DNA of 61,082 nucleotides. Origin: Oscillospiraceae bacterium (lineage in GTDB: Bacteria; Bacillota; Clostridia; Oscillospirales; CAG-382). Made by a program: the position numbers and the translations under genes. Positions 48,734 to 57,466 of the stretch are shown here, one piece after another. The stretch covers positions 1 through 61,082 of the forward strand of contig SVRI01000014.1 in NCBI GenBank assembly GCA_015064895.1, read 5' to 3'. The notes under the pieces were generated by a model. It made no database searches. It was not told the DNA's origin and saw only the letters and a list, made by a program, of their open reading frames with translations. Position 1 is the first letter of the stretch; the number at the start of each line of letters is the position of its first letter.

Positions 48734-50683
48734 ATGGACAAGCAAAACAATTTTAAGCCGTATATTCCCGCTGAAAGAGTTACTCCTGAAATCACGGTGA
48801 CATCCATAATCATGGGTATACTTCTTGCGGTAGTATTCGGTGCGGCTAACGCATACCTCGGACTGAGGGTTGGTATGACTGTTTCCGCTTCCATCCCTGC
48901 AGCAGTTATTGCAATGGGCGTTATCAGAGTTATCATGAAGAAAAACTCTATTCTCGAAAGCAACATTGTACAGACAATCGGCTCTGCCGGTGAATCTGTT
49001 GCGGCAGGTGCAATTTTTACACTTCCCGCACTTTTCCTTTGGGCAAAGGAAGATCCTACAAACTTCTCAAAGCCCGACATCATTCAGATTTCCCTTATCG
49101 CTCTTATAGGCGGACTTTTAGGTGTATTCTTTATGATTCCCCTTAGAAATGCACTTATCGTAAAGGAACACGGTGTTCTCCCCTATCCCGAAGGAACTGC
49201 ATGTGCAGAGGTTCTTCTCGCAGGTGAAAAGGGCGGTGCAAATGCTTCCACTGTATTTGCAGGCATGGGCTTTGCGGCACTTTTTAAGTTCATTGTTGAC
49301 GGTATCAAGGCAGTTCCCGGTGAAGTAAACTTTGCTTTTAACAAGCTGTTTGGCGGCTACAAGGGCGAAATCGGTACTCAGGTTTATCCTGCACTTATAA
49401 GCGTTGGCTTTATCTGCGGTCCCAGAATTTCCTCCTACATGTTTGCAGGCGGTGTTCTCAGCTGGATGGTACTTATACCCCTTATCTGTCTATTTGGTGC
49501 AAACACAATCATTGCTCCCGGTACCGACACAATCGGAAACCTTTTCGCATCCGGCGGCGCAGGTGCAATATGGGACAGCTACATCAGATACATCGGTGCA
49601 GGTGCTCTTGCTGCAGGCGGTATCATCAGCCTTGTAAAGTCGCTTCCCCTTATTATCAAAACGTTCGGTGATGCTCTCAAGGGCATGTCAAAGGGCGGTG
49701 CTGCAAAAGGTGACCGTACATCAAAGGATATAAACCTTAAAATTGTTATTGCTGCAATTGTTGTTCTCACACTCCTTATCTGGATCATCCCCGCAATCCC
49801 TGTTTCACCTTTAGGTGCAATAATTATTGTGGTTTTCGGCTTCTTCTTTGCTACAGTTTCTTCCAGAATGGTAGGTCTTGTAGGAAGCAGTAACAACCCT
49901 GTTTCGGGCATGGCAATTGCAACGCTTCTCGTTTCCACACTCATTCTCAAGGCAACAGGCTCTTCCAATGCCGAAGGCATGACAGCAGCCATTGCAATTG
50001 GTTCTGTAATCTGTATTGTTGCTGCAATTTCAGGCGACACATCTCAGGATCTTAAAACAGGTTACATTTTAGGCTCTACTCCCAGAAAGCAGCAGATTGG
50101 TGAAATCATCGGTGTTGTGGCATCTTCTCTTGCTATAGGCGGCACGCTCTATCTTCTTGACAAGGCTTGGGGCTTTGGCGGTGCAGAGCTCGGTGCTCCT
50201 CAAGCAACACTTATGAAGATGATTGTTGAAGGTGTTATGGAAGGAAATCTTCCCTGGGCTCTTGTATTTACAGGCGTATTTATTGCAATTGTTGTTGAGC
50301 TTGTAGGTCTTCCAGTTCTTCCTTTTGCAATCGGTATATATCTTCCCGTTCAGCTCAATGCCTGCATCATGATTGGCGGTCTTGTTCGACTCTTTATCGA
50401 AAAGAAAAAGAACTTAAGCCACGAAAAGAAAGAAGCTGCCATCACAAACGGTACACTCTTCTGTTCGGGTATGATTGCCGGCGAAGGACTTGTGGGCATA
50501 TTACTTGCCGTTCTTGCAATTATCCCCATCGGCGGCAAGTCCCTTGCTGATATTATCACATTAAAGCTCGGTCTTCCCGCTTTTGTTTCCGACATTCTCG
50601 GACTTGTACTTCTTTCTCTTATCGTACTCAGCGTGCTAATGTTCTCTATTTTCAAAAAAGAAAAGAAGCAGGGTAAGCAGTAA
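48734..50683 (+). CDS. OPT family oligopeptide transporter
   Basis: 649 residues, about 15 membrane helices. Family motifs: PEITVTSIIMGILLAVVFGAAN near the start, SNIVQTIGSAGESVAAGAIF, PYPEGTACAEVL and SGDTSQDLKTGYILG. OPT proteins import short peptides or metal chelates with protons. I use ATG 48734 (TTGGAG 6 nt upstream). The stop TAA shares its last A with the ATG of a PqqD-like gene (TAATG), a tight coupling that suggests the two proteins work together, for instance a peptide-binding RRE domain acting with a peptide transporter (inference). Confidence 0.93.
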   Translation: MDKQNNFKPYIPAERVTPEITVTSIIMGILLAVVFGAANAYLGLRVGMTVSASIPAAVIAMGVIRVIMKKNSILESNIVQTIGSAGESVAAGAIFTLPALFLWAKEDPTNFSKPDIIQISLIALIGGLLGVFFMIPLRNALIVKEHGVLPYPEGTACAEVLLAGEKGGANASTVFAGMGFAALFKFIVDGIKAVPGEVNFAFNKLFGGYKGEIGTQVYPALISVGFICGPRISSYMFAGGVLSWMVLIPLICLFGANTIIAPGTDTIGNLFASGGAGAIWDSYIRYIGAGALAAGGIISLVKSLPLIIKTFGDALKGMSKGGAAKGDRTSKDINLKIVIAAIVVLTLLIWIIPAIPVSPLGAIIIVVFGFFFATVSSRMVGLVGSSNNPVSGMAIATLLVSTLILKATGSSNAEGMTAAIAIGSVICIVAAISGDTSQDLKTGYILGSTPRKQQIGEIIGVVASSLAIGGTLYLLDKAWGFGGAELGAPQATLMKMIVEGVMEGNLPWALVFTGVFIAIVVELVGLPVLPFAIGIYLPVQLNACIMIGGLVRLFIEKKKNLSHEKKEAAITNGTLFCSGMIAGEGLVGILLAVLAIIPIGGKSLADIITLKLGLPAFVSDILGLVLLSLIVLSVLMFSIFKKEKKQGKQ

Positions 50684-51027
50684 TGGCAAAAAAACAAAAA
50701 GAGAACTATCTTGAAAAAATCCCCGTCAGAAAAGAAAAGTTCCGTTTTACAGAAAGCGACGACGGACTTATAACCATTGAAATTGACAACAAAGGTTTTT
50801 TCAACCGTCTTTTACAGCTTATTGCAAAAAAGCCAAAGGTAAGCTACATTCACCTTGACGAAAACGGCAGCTTTGTATGGAAGCAAATCGACGGCAGAAG
50901 AGATATAATCGAAATAGGCAAGCTTGTAGAAGAGCATTTTGGCGAAAAAGCAAATCCCGTATACGAAAGACTCGTAAAATACTTTGCCATGCTTCAGAAT
51001 GCAGGCTTTATAGAATTCAAAAATTAA
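50683..51027 (+). CDS. PqqD family protein, second copy, coupled to the OPT transporter
   Basis: 114 residues. An N-terminal basic extension (MAKKQKENYLEKIPVRKEKF), a short segment with GFFNRLLQLIAKKPKVSYI, and then the PqqD/RRE winged helix: HLDENGSFVWKQIDGRRDIIE and YERLVKYFAMLQNAGFIEF. It is longer than the first copy (88) by the N-terminal part. Translation is coupled to the transporter by TAATG. Leader-peptide binding is the known role of the fold; no RiPP enzyme is near. Confidence 0.83.
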   Translation: MAKKQKENYLEKIPVRKEKFRFTESDDGLITIEIDNKGFFNRLLQLIAKKPKVSYIHLDENGSFVWKQIDGRRDIIEIGKLVEEHFGEKANPVYERLVKYFAMLQNAGFIEFKN

Positions 51028-51033
51028 CACAAA

Positions 51034-51065
51034 ACGGGACAATCCTACGGTTGTTCCGTTTTTTC
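51034..51065 (+). terminator. Terminator of the OPT-pqqD operon
   Basis: Stem ACGGGACAA / TTGTTCCGT (one G-U pair) with an 8-nt loop and TTTTTTC. Confidence 0.85.
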
Positions 51066-51109
51066 TTTGTACAGTATATGTCTAAATGTCAAACAATTGT
51101 GAACAATGC

Positions 51110-51138
51110 TTGCTTTTTTTCTTGACATATGCTACAAT
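51110..51138 (+). promoter_or_regulatory. Possible promoter of the CNNM/CorC gene
   Basis: TTGCTT (51110-51115), 17-nt spacer, TACAAT (51133-51138), 42 nt before the start. A TTGACA at 51122 is present but badly spaced to any -10. Confidence 0.45.
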
Positions 51139-51179
51139 CACTATAACTTTATTATAGAAAAATAGGAGTTGATTTTTTA

Positions 51180-52514
51180 ATGTTTGGTGACGGTGCCGGG
51201 TGGCAGATACCGATACTTATTATTTTAGTAGCGATGTCTGCGTTTTTCTCAGGAACTGAAACAGCCTTTACGAGTTTCAACAAGACTCGTATGAAAACCC
51301 TTGCCCAGGACGGCAACAAAAGGGCAAAATCCGTACTTGATATTGAGGAAAAATACGAAAAGTTTTTATCCACAATGCTTGTCGGAAACAACATTGTAAA
51401 CATTGCGGCAACAACAATTTCGACAATCGTTTTTACCCAGTTTATGGGTGGCAAAGCCGAGCTCGGTGCAACGGTTGCAACAGTTGTCATGACGGTTGTG
51501 GTACTTCTTTTCGGTGAAATCACCCCGAAAACACTTGCAAAAGACTTTTCTGAAAAGTACACAATGGCAACCTGCGGATTTGTAAAATTCTTAATGGTGA
51601 TATTCACTCCGTTTACGTTGATTCTGGCATCTGGACCAAAAAAAATATTGAGTCTTATGTTCAAGAAGGATGAAAGTGCCGACAATGTAACCGAAGATGA
51701 AATTCTTACCCTTGTTGAGGAAGCCGAAGAAGACGGTGAAATTGACGAGCACGAAAGTGAACTCATCAAGAGTGCAATCGAATTCAATGACCTTGAAGTT
51801 GATGCAATTCTCACTCCCCGTGTTGATATTATTGCCATAAGCAGTGATACACCTATTGAAGAAATACTTGATACATACCGTCAAAGCGGTTTTTCAAGGC
51901 TTCCCGTTTACGAAGAAACCATCGACAACATTATTGGTGTTATCCACGAAAAGGACTTCAACAAGATGCTCCATGACGGCGGAAGCGACATCAACGAAAT
52001 TGTTCACGGTGTCATATGCATTACGGGCGGCATGAAGATTTCAAAGCTTCTTCGTGAATTCCAGTCGGCAAAAACTCACATGGCAGTTGTCGTTGACGAA
52101 TACGGCGGAACTGCCGGTCTTGTTACTTTGGAAGACGTACTTGAAGGTTTGGTCGGCGAAATTTGGGACGAACACGACGAGGTTATTGAAAACATAAAGC
52201 AAATTGATGATGTAACATACATAATCAATGCTTCGTCTGCACTAGTAGACATTGCCGACATTTGCGTGTTCTCTGACGAAGAGCTTGAAGCAAATGCAAC
52301 AGTAAACGGCTTTGTGCTTGACAACATCAACAAGGTTCCCGAAGTCGGCGATGTTTTTGACTACGAAAACTTCACCTTTGAGGTAATCAAGGTTGACGGT
52401 AGACGTGCCGAAGAAATAAAGCTTACCATAAATCCCGCCGAGGACGAAGACGAGGAAGATAATTCCAAGAAGAAGTCCAAAGATGATGGCGACGATAAGG
52501 ACGACAAAGAATAA
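51180..52514 (+). CDS. CNNM/HlyC-CorC family membrane protein with CBS domains
   Basis: 444 residues: a DUF21/CNNM membrane domain (helices from residue 8; FSGTETAFTSFNKTRM and GEITPKTLAKDFSEKY), a CBS pair (ILTPRVDIIAISSDTPIEEIL, GFSRLPVYEETIDNIIGVIHEKD, THMAVVVDEYGGTAGLVTLED) and a CorC_HlyC domain. The last 25 residues are almost only Asp, Glu and Lys (EDEDEEDNSKKKSKDDGDDKDDKE pattern), an unusual acidic tail. The family exports or senses Mg2+ and other divalent ions; older hemolysin names are misleading. Confidence 0.92.
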   Translation: MFGDGAGWQIPILIILVAMSAFFSGTETAFTSFNKTRMKTLAQDGNKRAKSVLDIEEKYEKFLSTMLVGNNIVNIAATTISTIVFTQFMGGKAELGATVATVVMTVVVLLFGEITPKTLAKDFSEKYTMATCGFVKFLMVIFTPFTLILASGPKKILSLMFKKDESADNVTEDEILTLVEEAEEDGEIDEHESELIKSAIEFNDLEVDAILTPRVDIIAISSDTPIEEILDTYRQSGFSRLPVYEETIDNIIGVIHEKDFNKMLHDGGSDINEIVHGVICITGGMKISKLLREFQSAKTHMAVVVDEYGGTAGLVTLEDVLEGLVGEIWDEHDEVIENIKQIDDVTYIINASSALVDIADICVFSDEELEANATVNGFVLDNINKVPEVGDVFDYENFTFEVIKVDGRRAEEIKLTINPAEDEDEEDNSKKKSKDDGDDKDDKE

Positions 52515-52550
52515 TAAAGTTAAGATTAAATTATATATAATAAAGTTAGA

Positions 52551-52580
52551 CGCCGAAGGCTTATTCCTTCGGCGTTTTTT
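52551..52580 (+). terminator. Terminator of the CNNM/CorC gene
   Basis: Perfect 9-bp stem CGCCGAAGG / CCTTCGGCG with a 6-nt loop and TTTTTT. Confidence 0.9.
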
Positions 52581-52583
52581 AGA

Positions 52584-52612
52584 TTGACATTTTGCATAAT
52601 CGGTAGTAAAAT
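52584..52612 (+). promoter_or_regulatory. Promoter of the VanX-like/PHP operon
   Basis: TTGACA (52584-52589), 17-nt spacer, TAAAAT (52607-52612), 35 nt before the start codon. Confidence 0.7.
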
Positions 52613-52647
52613 ATGGAAGATAAATAAAATGAAAGCGATAAAAAACA

Positions 52648-53298
52648 ATGCTTGAGAACGACATTATTGTTGAAGTCAAAGACGGCTGTCCTTTAGACGT
52701 TAAAATGAAATATCCGCTTCTCGGATTAAATAATGCCGTGACTGGCTGTTATTTACGAAAGACAGTATATGAATTGCTATTGAAGGCACAATCAAATCTT
52801 CCCGAGGGGCTTCACCTTAGAATTTGGGATGCCTGGCGTCCTCTGTCGCTTCAGAAGGAACTATATGAAACATACAGACTTGATTTGATACGTACATTTA
52901 ATCTATCTTCTCTTTCGCATAAAGAACAGGAAGCCTTTATATCAAAGTACATTGCAATTCCGTCGAAAAATCCCGATTGTCCTCCTGCACACACTACGGG
53001 CGGTGCTATAGACCTTACGCTTATTGACGAAGGAGGAAACGAGCTTGAAATGGGCACGGATTTTGACGATTTTTCCGAAAAAGCGGCAACAGATTACTTT
53101 GAAAAGTCCGAGTTTGACGGCAGTACAATTCAAAAAAACAGACGTATTCTTAAAGATGCCATGACAAAGGCAGGATTTACAAATCTTCCTTCCGAATGGT
53201 GGCACTACGATTACGGCAACCGAAATTGGGCAAATTTCAGCAAAAATGAAGCTGTTTACAAAGGTGTTTTTAACGAACAGGATTTAATAATCGAATAA
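52648..53298 (+). CDS. D-alanyl-D-alanine dipeptidase, VanX family
   Basis: 216-residue M15D zinc peptidase. The metal and catalytic motifs are all present: DAWRP (arginine pocket), PAHTTGGAIDLTL (SxHxxGxAxD type) and EWWHYDYGNRNWA (ExxH). VanX-type enzymes cleave D-Ala-D-Ala; outside van clusters they recycle wall fragments. No vanR, vanS, vanH or vanA gene is near, so I do not call resistance. Seems co-transcribed with the PHP gene 18 nt on. Confidence 0.92.
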   Translation: MLENDIIVEVKDGCPLDVKMKYPLLGLNNAVTGCYLRKTVYELLLKAQSNLPEGLHLRIWDAWRPLSLQKELYETYRLDLIRTFNLSSLSHKEQEAFISKYIAIPSKNPDCPPAHTTGGAIDLTLIDEGGNELEMGTDFDDFSEKAATDYFEKSEFDGSTIQKNRRILKDAMTKAGFTNLPSEWWHYDYGNRNWANFSKNEAVYKGVFNEQDLIIE

Positions 53299-53316
53299 AC
53301 ATTAAGAGGTGTTATT

Positions 53317-54225
53317 ATGAAAAAGTATCTTTTATCACAAAACGGCACGTTTTACAGAGCAAATCTTCACTGCCACACAACCTGCTCCGACGGTCAAACC
53401 ACTCCCGAGGAAACAAAAGAAGCCTACAAAAACGAAGGCTATTCCGTAATTGCCTTCACAGATCACAGAAATTTCATTGTTCACAACGATTTGACAGACG
53501 ACACTTTCCTTGCCCTCAACGGCTATGAAGCCGATGTTACGGAGGCTGGAGGTTGGAGTAACAAGGCAAAAACATGTCATATCTGTGTTATTGCCCTTGA
53601 CAAAAACGTGACGGAAGTTCCCGAATGGAAAAACAAGGAATACTCGGGCGAGAGCATTTCCGCATTTATGAAGGACAATGTCGAAAAGGGATTTTTCGTC
53701 ACCTACAATCACCCCACATGGAGTCTTGAAAGCTATCCAGAATACATGAGTTACAAGGGTGCAATGGCGCTTGAAATTGTAAACTACGGTTGTGTTGTGG
53801 AAGGATACAACGACAGAAATACGCACTGCTACGATGACATGCTCAGAGGCGGTGAAAGGCTCTTTGTCGTAGGTGCTGACGACAACCACGTCAGAAGCCA
53901 ATTCTTCGGCGGTTACACCATGATAAAGGCTGACGAGCTTACATATGAAGCCATTTCAAAGTCACTCAAAGAAGGCAACTTCTATGCAAGTGAGGGTGGC
54001 CCGAAGATTGAAGAATTATATATTGAAGACGGACATGTTCATGTAAAAACAGATTGTGCGAGAGAAATCTTCTTCTCCACCGACAGAAGAATCTGCAACT
54101 ATGCAAAAGGCAGCGAAGTGTCCTTTGCTCTCGGCGAATTTGATTATTTCAGAATCACGGCTGTGGGACAGGATGGAAAGTGTTCGTGGACAAGAGCTTA
54201 CTTTGTAGACTCACTTTCTCTTTGA
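53317..54225 (+). CDS. PHP-domain phosphoesterase
   Basis: 302 residues. PHP metal motifs: NLHCHTTCSDG (16-26), FTDHRNF, YNHPTW and GADDNH. Such proteins hydrolyse small phosphate esters (nucleotide 3',5'-bisphosphates, histidinol phosphate and others); the substrate here is not known. The C-terminal 80 residues form a beta-rich extension (EDGHVHVKTDCAREIFFS). AAGAGGTG ribosome site. Its TGA stop lies within a 14-bp palindrome, so the last codons (DSLSL) are hairpin sequence of module M7. Confidence 0.88.
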   Translation: MKKYLLSQNGTFYRANLHCHTTCSDGQTTPEETKEAYKNEGYSVIAFTDHRNFIVHNDLTDDTFLALNGYEADVTEAGGWSNKAKTCHICVIALDKNVTEVPEWKNKEYSGESISAFMKDNVEKGFFVTYNHPTWSLESYPEYMSYKGAMALEIVNYGCVVEGYNDRNTHCYDDMLRGGERLFVVGADDNHVRSQFFGGYTMIKADELTYEAISKSLKEGNFYASEGGPKIEELYIEDGHVHVKTDCAREIFFSTDRRICNYAKGSEVSFALGEFDYFRITAVGQDGKCSWTRAYFVDSLSL

Positions 54226-54350
54226 TAAAAAGAGAAAGTGAGCAAAGAGAAAATACTTTGGCACCGACAGAATTCAACTTTCAATCCCATATTTTTGCAC
54301 GGATATAATTATTCCCGACCGCCATAAAGGCAAGCGGTCGGGAATTTTGT
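54210..54350 (+). repeat. Hairpin module M7, overlapping the PHP gene stop
   Basis: Palindrome CTCACTTTCTCTTT / AAAGAGAAAGTGAG with loop GATAA (54210-54242); the stop TGA is at its left-arm end. Then GCAAAGAGAAAATAC, TTTGGCACC, TTGCACGGATATAATTATTCC and the hairpin CCCGACCGC / GCGGTCGGG with loop CATAAAGGCAA. Confidence 0.8.
54311..54350 (+). terminator. Terminator of the VanX-PHP operon
   Basis: Perfect 12-bp stem ATTCCCGACCGC / GCGGTCGGGAAT with an 11-nt loop and TTTTGTTTT. Distal hairpin of module M7. Confidence 0.85.
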
Positions 54351-54351
54351 T

Positions 54352-54828
54352 TTATTTCATTTTGATTTTGATTTCGTATAACAGTTTTAAAACTTCGGAA
54401 AAACCAAGTACAATCGTACCAAATACAAAAGAGGAAAGCCATACCAAAACTGTTGCCAAAAATGAAAATTCTATGCAGCATAATCCGGCAATTCCGCCAA
54501 GAATATATGTACTTATGGCAATAAACTTAAGAGCACCGGAAATCGAATTTGAATCATCATCTTCTTCCTTGATATCTGCATATTTCAAAATTTCTTCGTA
54601 ATCTTCGTCAGATACTTTAATAGGAACCTTCTTGAATCGTCTGTAGGTTTCTGTTTCTTCGTCATAAAAACCGCTGTCATATTCATCGACATCATAGTTT
54701 TCGGGATCGGCAGGAAACTCTTTTTCATATAATCCGAGTTCATTCAAAGTATCGGCCTTCTTTTTTTCAAAAACCTCCCGATCTTTCTCCTTCATTTCTT
54801 CAATATACTGACTTATTATTTTATGCAT
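54352..54828 (-). CDS. Hypothetical protein with two membrane helices
   Basis: 158 residues from ATG 54828 (GGAGGT 6 nt upstream; the ATG at 54834 abuts that site). An acidic, helical N-terminal half (SQYIEEMKEKDREVFEKKK, DEYDSGFYDEETETY) with a likely ...SDEDYEEILKYA segment is followed by two hydrophobic helices (about 100-120 and 125-147) and a short basic tail. It recalls small Clostridial membrane proteins with a zinc-ribbon or acidic head, but no family is recognised. Converges on the PHP operon terminator. Confidence 0.6.
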   Translation of the reverse strand: MHKIISQYIEEMKEKDREVFEKKKADTLNELGLYEKEFPADPENYDVDEYDSGFYDEETETYRRFKKVPIKVSDEDYEEILKYADIKEEDDDSNSISGALKFIAISTYILGGIAGLCCIEFSFLATVLVWLSSFVFGTIVLGFSEVLKLLYEIKIKMK

Positions 54829-54906
54829 TTCCATACCTCCGTTTTTTTATCTTATACATCGAATATAACTTATTCTTTCGTATTTGTCAATATATATTTG
54901 TATTTA

Positions 54907-54946
54907 TAAAAAAATCCCTCGTGCCTGCCTTTTGATACGAGGGATT
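54907..54946 (-). terminator. Terminator of tpiA
   Basis: Stem AATCCCTCGT / ACGAGGGATT (54913-54922, 54937-54946), with a run of seven T on the minus-strand side. Distal hairpin of M8. Confidence 0.88.
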
Positions 54947-55048
54947 GATTATACTTGAGCAAAAAAGATTGGTTTAACACTGTAAAAAGGTAGGTGCTAA
55001 ATCATTTTCTTTTTGCTTACTTTTTCTTTTTATCAAAGAAAAAGTAAG
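54907..55048 (-). repeat. Hairpin module M8, directly after the tpiA stop
   Basis: Minus-strand reading: palindrome CTTACTTTTTCTTT / AAAGAAAAAGTAAG (55016-55048) starting at the base after the TAA, GCAAAAAGAAAATGA, TTTAGCACC, TTGCTCAAGTATAATCAATC and a terminator. The order and wording match the fba module M12 almost base for base. Confidence 0.85.
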
Positions 55049-55804
55049 TTATTGAGCAGCGTCAACAATGATACCGAAGTCTTCAGTCTTAAGAGAAGCG
55101 CCGCCGATAAGACCGCCGTCAACGTTTTCGCACTTGAGAAGATCTGCACAGTTCTTTGCGTTCATGGAGCCGCCGTACTGAACGATTGTTTCGTCAGCAA
55201 CTCTCTTTCCGTAAAGTTCTGCAACTACTGCTCTTACTACGCCGCAAGCTTCGTCAGCCTGTTCGTTAGTAGCTGTCTTGCCTGTGCCGATAGCCCAAAC
55301 GGGTTCGTATGCGATGATTACGTTCTTCATCTGTTCTGCTGTAACATCGAGAAGGTCAACCTTTGTCTGCTTGCCGAGGATTTCAGCTGTGATGCCCTGA
55401 TCTCTTTCCTTTTCGAGTTCACCAACGCAGAGGATTACTTTTAAGCCTGCTTCGAGAGCAGCCTTAACTCTTGCATTTACTGTTTCGTCTGTTTCTGCAA
55501 AGTACTGTCTTCTTTCAGAGTGACCGATGATTACGTATTCAACACCGAGGTCAACGAGCATATCAGCAGATGTCTCACCTGTGTATGCACCGCTCTTTGC
55601 GAAGTGTACGTTCTGAGCACCAATCTTGATATTGGAGCCCTTTGCTGTTTCAACTGCGATAGCAAGGTTTGTTGCAGGAACGCAGCAAACGATGTCGCAA
55701 TTGTCCTTACCTGCTACTACAGGCTTGAGTGCTTCGAGGAATGCCTTTGTTTCGGAAGGAGTCTTGTTCATCTTCCAGTTACCGGCAATAACTAATCTTC
55801 TCAT
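55049..55804 (-). CDS. tpiA: Triose-phosphate isomerase
   Basis: Interconverts dihydroxyacetone phosphate and glyceraldehyde 3-phosphate. 251 residues from ATG 55804 (AAGGAG 7 nt upstream). AGNWKMNKT at the start, catalytic His in IGHSERR, catalytic Glu in AYEPVWAIGTGKTA and the phosphate loop GGSMN. A longer upstream frame crosses the M9 palindrome and is not used. It follows pgk in the same direction, but two opposed hairpin modules fill the 310-bp spacer between them. Confidence 0.97.
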   Translation of the reverse strand: MRRLVIAGNWKMNKTPSETKAFLEALKPVVAGKDNCDIVCCVPATNLAIAVETAKGSNIKIGAQNVHFAKSGAYTGETSADMLVDLGVEYVIIGHSERRQYFAETDETVNARVKAALEAGLKVILCVGELEKERDQGITAEILGKQTKVDLLDVTAEQMKNVIIAYEPVWAIGTGKTATNEQADEACGVVRAVVAELYGKRVADETIVQYGGSMNAKNCADLLKCENVDGGLIGGASLKTEDFGIIVDAAQ

Positions 55805-55820
55805 TTTTATCTCCTTTTCT

Positions 55821-55953
55821 GTGACTTTTCTTGAAAGAAAAGTCACCAAAAGAACTTTGAACTGGTCAACTTTCCTTTGATGTTATAATTATTATGTATG
55901 ATGCTCGATTAGAGCTTTTCCCTGTCGCCAACAAGAAAGGCGACAGGGAAATT
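55821..55953 (+). repeat. Hairpin module M9, upstream of tpiA
   Basis: Palindrome GTGACTTTTCT / AGAAAAGTCAC (55821-55846), CAAAAGAACTTTGAAC, ATGCTCGATTAGAGC, then a perfect 11-bp hairpin TCCCTGTCGCC / GGCGACAGGGA (55919-55949). It points away from tpiA, and its palindrome ends just before the tpiA ribosome site. Confidence 0.75.
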
Positions 55954-55973
55954 CATTATATTCTTGTTTGTAT

Positions 55974-56105
55974 CATTTTGCCGCGTGCCTTATATGCGGC
56001 AAAATGAAGCTGCACTTGTGAGAAAACAATCGGTCTAATTCCAAAAAAGAAACCGAGCCGTTACGTTTTCTTTTTGCTATCTTTTTCTTTTTCCAAAAGA
56101 AAAAG
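55974..56105 (-). repeat. Hairpin module M10, after pgk
   Basis: Minus-strand reading: palindrome CTTTTTCTTTT / AAAAGAAAAAG (56081-56105) 9 nt after the pgk stop, GCAAAAAGAAAACG, and a perfect 11-bp hairpin CATTTTGCCGC / GCGGCAAAATG (55974-56006) with loop ATATAAGGCAC. The TTTAGCACC box is not clear here. M9 and M10 face each other. Confidence 0.75.
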
Positions 56106-56114
56106 TAGAAAAAA

Positions 56115-57413
56115 CTATCTGTCGTTAAGTGCAGAAATACCGGGAAGGTCCTTACCTTCGAGGAATTCGAGGGATGCACCGCCGCCTGTGGAGATGTGGG
56201 TCATCTTATCTGCATAGCCGAGCTTTTCAACCGCTGCAGCAGAGTCGCCGCCGCCGATGATGGAGATAGCGCCGCTTTCAGCAACTGCCTTAGCTACGTT
56301 TTCTGTACCTGCAGCAAAGTTCTTCCATTCGGAAACGCCCATAGGACCGTTCCAAACTACTGTGCCTGCACCCTTGATGTTTTCAGCGAAAAGCTCGATT
56401 GTCTTAGGACCGATATCGAGACCCATCCAGCCTTCGGGAAGGTCATCGGAGGGAACAACCATGTTTTCTGTGTTTTCATCGTATTCCTTACCAACTCTGT
56501 TATCAACAGGGATGAGGAACTTAACGCCCTTAGCTTCTGCCTTTGCCATGAGTTCCTTTGCAAGGTCAAGCTTGTCGTCTTCGCAGAGAGAATTACCGAT
56601 GTTATGACCGAGAGCCTTCATGAATGTGTATGCCATACCGCCGCCGATGATAAGTGTGTCAACCTTTTCAATGAGGTTATTGATAACGCCGATCTTATCG
56701 GAAACCTTAGCACCGCCGAGGATAGAAACGAAGGGACGCTTAGGATCGGAAAGAGCCTTACCCATAACTTCGATTTCCTTCTGGATGAGGTAACCGCAAG
56801 CTGCTTCTTCTACAAATGCAGTAACACCTGCTGTGGAGCAGTGTGCTCTGTGAGCAGAACCGAATGCATCGTTTACATAGAGGTCGCAGAGAGAAGCGAA
56901 TTCCTTGGAAAGGCTTTCATCGTTCTTTGTTTCTCTTGCGTCAAATCTTACATTTTCAAGAAGTACTGCCTTACCTTCTTCAAGAGCAGCAATCTTTGCC
57001 TTTGCATCTTCGCCAACGATATCATTTGCGAATGTTACAACACCGCCGAGAAGTTCGTTGAGTCTGTCAGCAACAGGACGAAGTGTGAACTTTACGGGGT
57101 CATTCTTCTTAGCTTCTTCAAGGAGCTTTGCCTTTGCTGCTGCCTGTTCTTCTACGGGAAGTGCTTCAACCTTTTTCTTTTCCTTCTTATCAAGACCGAA
57201 GCCTTCTGTAAGAACTGCGTGGGGCTTACCCATGTGAGAGCAGAGGATTACCTTTGCACCGTTATCAAGCAAATACTTGATTGTGGGAATAGCGGAAACA
57301 ATTCTCTTATCGCTTGTGATTTTGCCGTCCTTAAGGGGTACGTTAAAGTCGCAACGTACGAGGACCTTCTTGCCTTTTACATTAAGATCTTCTACTGTCT
57401 TCTTGTTTAACAT
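56115..57413 (-). CDS. pgk: Phosphoglycerate kinase
   Basis: Makes ATP from 1,3-bisphosphoglycerate in glycolysis. 432 residues: [23 protein letters not shown], then LLENVRFD, and the C-terminal ATP-site motif [15 protein letters not shown] with [11 protein letters not shown]. Compared with the usual 390-400 residues there is an insertion of about 35 residues after [15 protein letters not shown], a very charged helix ([25 protein letters not shown] pattern). Such insertions occur in several Clostridia. The promoter carries a 21-bp palindrome over its -10. Confidence 0.96.
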   Translation of the reverse strand: MLNKKTVEDLNVKGKKVLVRCDFNVPLKDGKITSDKRIVSAIPTIKYLLDNGAKVILCSHMGKPHAVLTEGFGLDKKEKKKVEALPVEEQAAAKAKLLEEAKKNDPVKFTLRPVADRLNELLGGVVTFANDIVGEDAKAKIAALEEGKAVLLENVRFDARETKNDESLSKEFASLCDLYVNDAFGSAHRAHCSTAGVTAFVEEAACGYLIQKEIEVMGKALSDPKRPFVSILGGAKVSDKIGVINNLIEKVDTLIIGGGMAYTFMKALGHNIGNSLCEDDKLDLAKELMAKAEAKGVKFLIPVDNRVGKEYDENTENMVVPSDDLPEGWMGLDIGPKTIELFAENIKGAGTVVWNGPMGVSEWKNFAAGTENVAKAVAESGAISIIGGGDSAAAVEKLGYADKMTHISTGGGASLEFLEGKDLPGISALNDR

Positions 57414-57466
57414 TGTTTTCTACCTCTCTTGTGTATATAATAATTATTTTTTTAACAATCTTTTGC

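Noticed and set aside
52648..53298. Vancomycin resistance locus, because of the VanX-like gene
   Set aside because: No vanH, vanA or vanRS partners. The gene is operonic with a PHP phosphoesterase, and housekeeping D-Ala-D-Ala dipeptidases share these motifs.
55805..55849. N-terminal extension of tpiA to 55849
   Set aside because: The extension would be translated from module M9, lacks a ribosome site, and the family starts at MRRLVIAGNWKMN, which has AAGGAG upstream.
56196..57410. Long open frame of 404 codons opposite pgk
   Set aside because: Shadow of the highly biased codon use of pgk; the translation is Cys/Phe-rich with no domain, and there is no ribosome site.
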